From: CAYZQH01 sp050300015
GTDB lineage: Bacteria; Pseudomonadota; Gammaproteobacteria; Pseudomonadales; Cellvibrionaceae
DNA length: 16,036 nt
Reading direction: 5' to 3'
Assembly (NCBI GenBank): GCA_050300015.1
Contig: JBNKWZ010000034.1
Coordinates: forward strand, 1 to 16,036
The translations under genes were made by a program, and so were the position numbers. This document shows positions 13,702 to 16,036 of this stretch, one piece after another (position 1 is the stretch's first letter; the number at the start of each line of letters is the position of its first letter). The notes under the pieces are model-generated. The model saw nothing but the letters and a program-made list of their open reading frames with translations, did no database searches and was not told the origin of the DNA.

Positions 13702-15810
13702 GTGGCACGTAAGACACCCATTTCGCGCTATCGTAATATCGGTATTTGTGCACACGTGGATGCGGGTAAAACCACAACCACCGAGCGCGTGCTGTTTTAT
13801 ACGGGTGTCTCTCACAAAATCGGTGAGGTGCACGACGGTGCCGCTACAATGGATTGGATGGCGCAAGAGCAGGAGCGTGGTATCACCATCACGTCCGCTG
13901 CAACCACCTGTTTCTGGAAAGGCATGGGGCAGCAGTTTGAAGAGCACCGTATCAATATCATTGATACACCGGGGCACGTGGATTTCACGATCGAAGTGGA
14001 GCGTTCTCTGAGGGTGTTGGATGGTGCCGTTGTTGTGTTGTGTGGCTCATCGGGCGTGCAACCACAAACCGAAACCGTTTGGCGTCAAGCCAATAAGTAT
14101 CATGTGCCACGCATGGTGTTCGTCAACAAGATGGACCGAGCTGGCGCTGACTTTTTGCGTGTGGTGGCTCAGTTAAAAGAACGCCTGGGCGCCAATCCCG
14201 TACCCTTGCAAATGACCATCGGTGCGGAAGATGGCTTCAAAGGGGTTGTGGACTTAATCAAGAATAAGGCCATTGTTTGGAGTGAGGAAGATCAAGGTAC
14301 TTCATTTGAATACAGTGATGTGCCTGCAGAATTGGTGGATGAGTGTGCTGAGCTTCGCGAGAATTTGATGGAAGCCGCCGCCGAAGCCAACGAAGAGCTG
14401 ATGGATAAGTACCTTGAAGAGGGGCAGCTGTCTGAGGCAGATATTAAAACGGGTATTCGCTTGCGTACGCTGGCTAATGAAATTGTACCCGTGTTGGGTG
14501 GGTCTGCTTTTAAAAATAAGGGTGTGCAGGCTGTACTGGACGCCGTGATTGAGTTTTTGCCAGCTCCAGACGAAGTGGTGGCCATTGAAGGTGTGCTGGA
14601 TGATGGAGAGACCACAGAGGCTCGCCCAGCAGACGATAATGCGCCTTTTGCTGCACTGGCTTTTAAGATTGCCACGGATCCTTTTGTGGGCACTTTGACT
14701 TTCTTTCGAGTGTATTCCGGAGTGCTGAATTCTGGTGACTTTGTTTACAATCCGGTGAAAGGTAAAAAAGAGCGGGTCGGTCGCATGGTGCAAATGCATG
14801 CGAATGACAGGCAAGAAATTAAAGAAGTTCACGCAGGTGATATTGCCGCAGGTATTGGCTTAAAAGATGTCACCACAGGCGAAACCTTGTGTGACCTCAA
14901 ATCGAAAATCACATTAGAGCGTATGGACTTTCCTGAGCCAGTGATTTCGGTGGCTGTCGAGCCGAGAACTCAAGCCGACCAAGAAAAGATGGGCATTGCG
15001 CTGGGTAAGCTCGCACAAGAAGACCCTTCGTTCCGCGTTAAAACCGATGAAGAAACCGGACAAACCATTATTTCCGGTATGGGTGAGCTGCATCTAGACA
15101 TTATTGTTGATCGGATGAGGCGCGAGTTTAGTGTTGAGGCCAATATTGGTAAGCCGCAAGTGGCGTACCGTGAGGCCATTCGCAATACCTGCGAGATAGA
15201 AGGTAAGTTCGTTCGTCAATCAGGTGGTCGTGGGCAATATGGTCATGTATGGGTTAAATTCGAACCTGGTGAGGATGCTGCCGCCGAAGGCCTAGAATTT
15301 GTAAATCAAATTGTCGGTGGTGTAGTACCCAAAGAATACATTCCTGCGGTGGCTAAGGGCATCGAAGAGCAGATGCAAAACGGTGTTGTGGCTGGCTACC
15401 CCTTGCTGGGGTTGAAGGCCACCCTGTACGATGGGTCCTTCCACGATGTGGACTCATCCGAGATGGCCTTTAAAATAGCAGGCTCAATGGCCGCTAAAAA
15501 ATTGGTCGATCAAGGCGGGGCGGTTTTGCTCGAGCCCATGATGTCGGTAGAGGTGGTGACACCTGAAGAGAACATGGGCGATGTGGTGGGCGACTTAAAC
15601 CGCCGTCGCGGTCTGATTTTGGGGATGGATGAAAGCGTATCAGGGAAGGTGGTAACCGCAGAAGTGCCGTTGGCCGAAATGTTCGGTTATGCAACCGATT
15701 TGCGTTCGGCGACTCAAGGGCGAGCCACCTATACCATGGAGTTTAAGCAGTATGCTGAGGCGCCATCAAACGTCGCACAAGAAATCATCGCAAAAAATAA
15801 ACCAGGTTAA
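13702..15810 (+). CDS. fusA: Elongation factor G
   Basis: 702-residue translational GTPase that drives translocation of tRNA and mRNA and, with RRF, ribosome recycling (E. coli 704 aa). The start is GTG 13702 (MARKTPISRYRNIGICAHV) with GGAG at 13689-13692. G-domain motifs are intact: AHVDAGKTT (G1, from residue 17), the switch region QERGITITSAATT, DTPGH (G3, residues 88-92, including the catalytic H92), NKMD (G4, residues 142-145) and GGSA in the G5 region. Domains II to V follow, with SFRVKTDEETGQTIISGMGE in domain III and EYIPAVAKGIEEQMQNGVVA in domain IV. It is of the canonical fusA type, not the tetracycline-protection type. The second tuf starts 37 bases downstream with no terminator between, so the two share a transcript. 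Confidence 0.98.
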   Translation: MARKTPISRYRNIGICAHVDAGKTTTTERVLFYTGVSHKIGEVHDGAATMDWMAQEQERGITITSAATTCFWKGMGQQFEEHRINIIDTPGHVDFTIEVERSLRVLDGAVVVLCGSSGVQPQTETVWRQANKYHVPRMVFVNKMDRAGADFLRVVAQLKERLGANPVPLQMTIGAEDGFKGVVDLIKNKAIVWSEEDQGTSFEYSDVPAELVDECAELRENLMEAAAEANEELMDKYLEEGQLSEADIKTGIRLRTLANEIVPVLGGSAFKNKGVQAVLDAVIEFLPAPDEVVAIEGVLDDGETTEARPADDNAPFAALAFKIATDPFVGTLTFFRVYSGVLNSGDFVYNPVKGKKERVGRMVQMHANDRQEIKEVHAGDIAAGIGLKDVTTGETLCDLKSKITLERMDFPEPVISVAVEPRTQADQEKMGIALGKLAQEDPSFRVKTDEETGQTIISGMGELHLDIIVDRMRREFSVEANIGKPQVAYREAIRNTCEIEGKFVRQSGGRGQYGHVWVKFEPGEDAAAEGLEFVNQIVGGVVPKEYIPAVAKGIEEQMQNGVVAGYPLLGLKATLYDGSFHDVDSSEMAFKIAGSMAAKKLVDQGGAVLLEPMMSVEVVTPEENMGDVVGDLNRRRGLILGMDESVSGKVVTAEVPLAEMFGYATDLRSATQGRATYTMEFKQYAEAPSNVAQEIIAKNKPG

Positions 15811-15847
15811 TTTAACATTTCATTTTTGATTCAAGAGGATCGAAACA

Positions 15848-16036
15848 GTGGCAAAAGAAAAATTTGAACGTAGCAAACCCCACGTAAACGTGGGTACGAT
15901 TGGTCACGTTGACCATGGTAAAACGACTTTAACCGCGGCTTTGACCCGAGTGTGCTCGGAAGTATGGGGCGGTCAAGCAGTCGCGTTTGATGGTATTGAC
16001 GCGGCGCCAGAAGAAAAAGCGCGCGGTATTACCATT
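15848..16036 (+). CDS. tuf: Elongation factor Tu, 5' end only (second tuf copy)
   Basis: First 63 codons of a second EF-Tu gene, cut by the window end. The start is GTG 15848 (MAKEKFERSKPHVNVGTIGH) with AAGAGGA at 15833-15839. The G1 P-loop GHVDHGKT (about residues 19-26) is intact, followed by LTAALTRVCSEVWGG and the switch I segment APEEKARGITI. It is placed directly after fusA as in the str operon of E. coli and Pseudomonas. It cannot be compared with the copy at the left edge because the visible parts cover opposite ends of the protein. In known two-copy genomes the copies are nearly identical. Confidence 0.98.
   Translation, partial: MAKEKFERSKPHVNVGTIGHVDHGKTTLTAALTRVCSEVWGGQAVAFDGIDAAPEEKARGITI

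Noticed and set aside
1..16036. Novel accessory system, mobile element or CRISPR
   Set aside because: Every substantial stretch is accounted for by conserved core genes and short regulatory gaps. No transposase, integrase, spacer-repeat pattern or foreign-looking gene is visible.

Overview
This window is a core chromosomal block carrying the transcription and translation machinery of a gammaproteobacterium. In order it holds tuf (3' end), tRNA-Trp, secE, nusG, rplK, rplA, rplJ, rplL, rpoB, rpoC, rpsL, rpsG, fusA and tuf (5' end), all on the + strand. Here the rif block (secE to rpoC) runs straight into the str block (rpsL to tuf). In E. coli these lie far apart, whereas in Pseudomonas-like lineages they are contiguous. 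The protein sequences (1361-aa beta, 1407-aa beta' with E. coli numbering conserved, a TTG-started rpoC, GTG-started fusA and tuf) and moderate GC suggest a Pseudomonadales/Cellvibrionales-type, perhaps marine, gammaproteobacterium. The genus cannot be named from this alone.

Layout. Bases 1-370 hold the end of one tuf copy and a strong intrinsic terminator. Bases 390-1466 hold tRNA-Trp, secE and nusG, closed by a terminator. Bases 1467-2709 hold a leader with a plausible L1-binding fold followed by rplKA. Bases 2710-3958 hold an L10-type leader RNA, rplJ, a weak terminator-like hairpin, rplL, and a strong attenuator-type terminator. Bases 3959-12453 hold rpoB and rpoC, separated by a short structured spacer. 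Bases 12454-13665 hold a clear sigma70 promoter with a GC-rich start region, a long leader, rpsL and rpsG, then an intrinsic terminator. Bases 13666-16036 hold fusA and the start of the second tuf copy.

Together the genes supply the RNA polymerase core (beta, beta'), its elongation factor NusG, the ribosomal GTPase-associated region (L11, L10, L7/L12) and L1, the 30S decoding proteins S12 and S7, the GTPases EF-G and EF-Tu, and the translocon subunit SecE. Control appears to lie in the junctions: autogenous ribosomal-protein sites (L1, L10, possibly S7), intrinsic terminators or attenuators, and a growth-rate-type promoter. No gap without a gene exceeds 300 bases; the largest are 12454-12671, 2710-2915, 3888-4073 and 1414-1580, and each is described below.

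I found no mobile element, CRISPR array, foreign gene or novel multi-gene system. The points worth a second look are in the non-coding junctions, chiefly the rpoB-rpoC direct repeat, the rplJ-rplL hairpin, and the terminators that subdivide what is often drawn as one operon.
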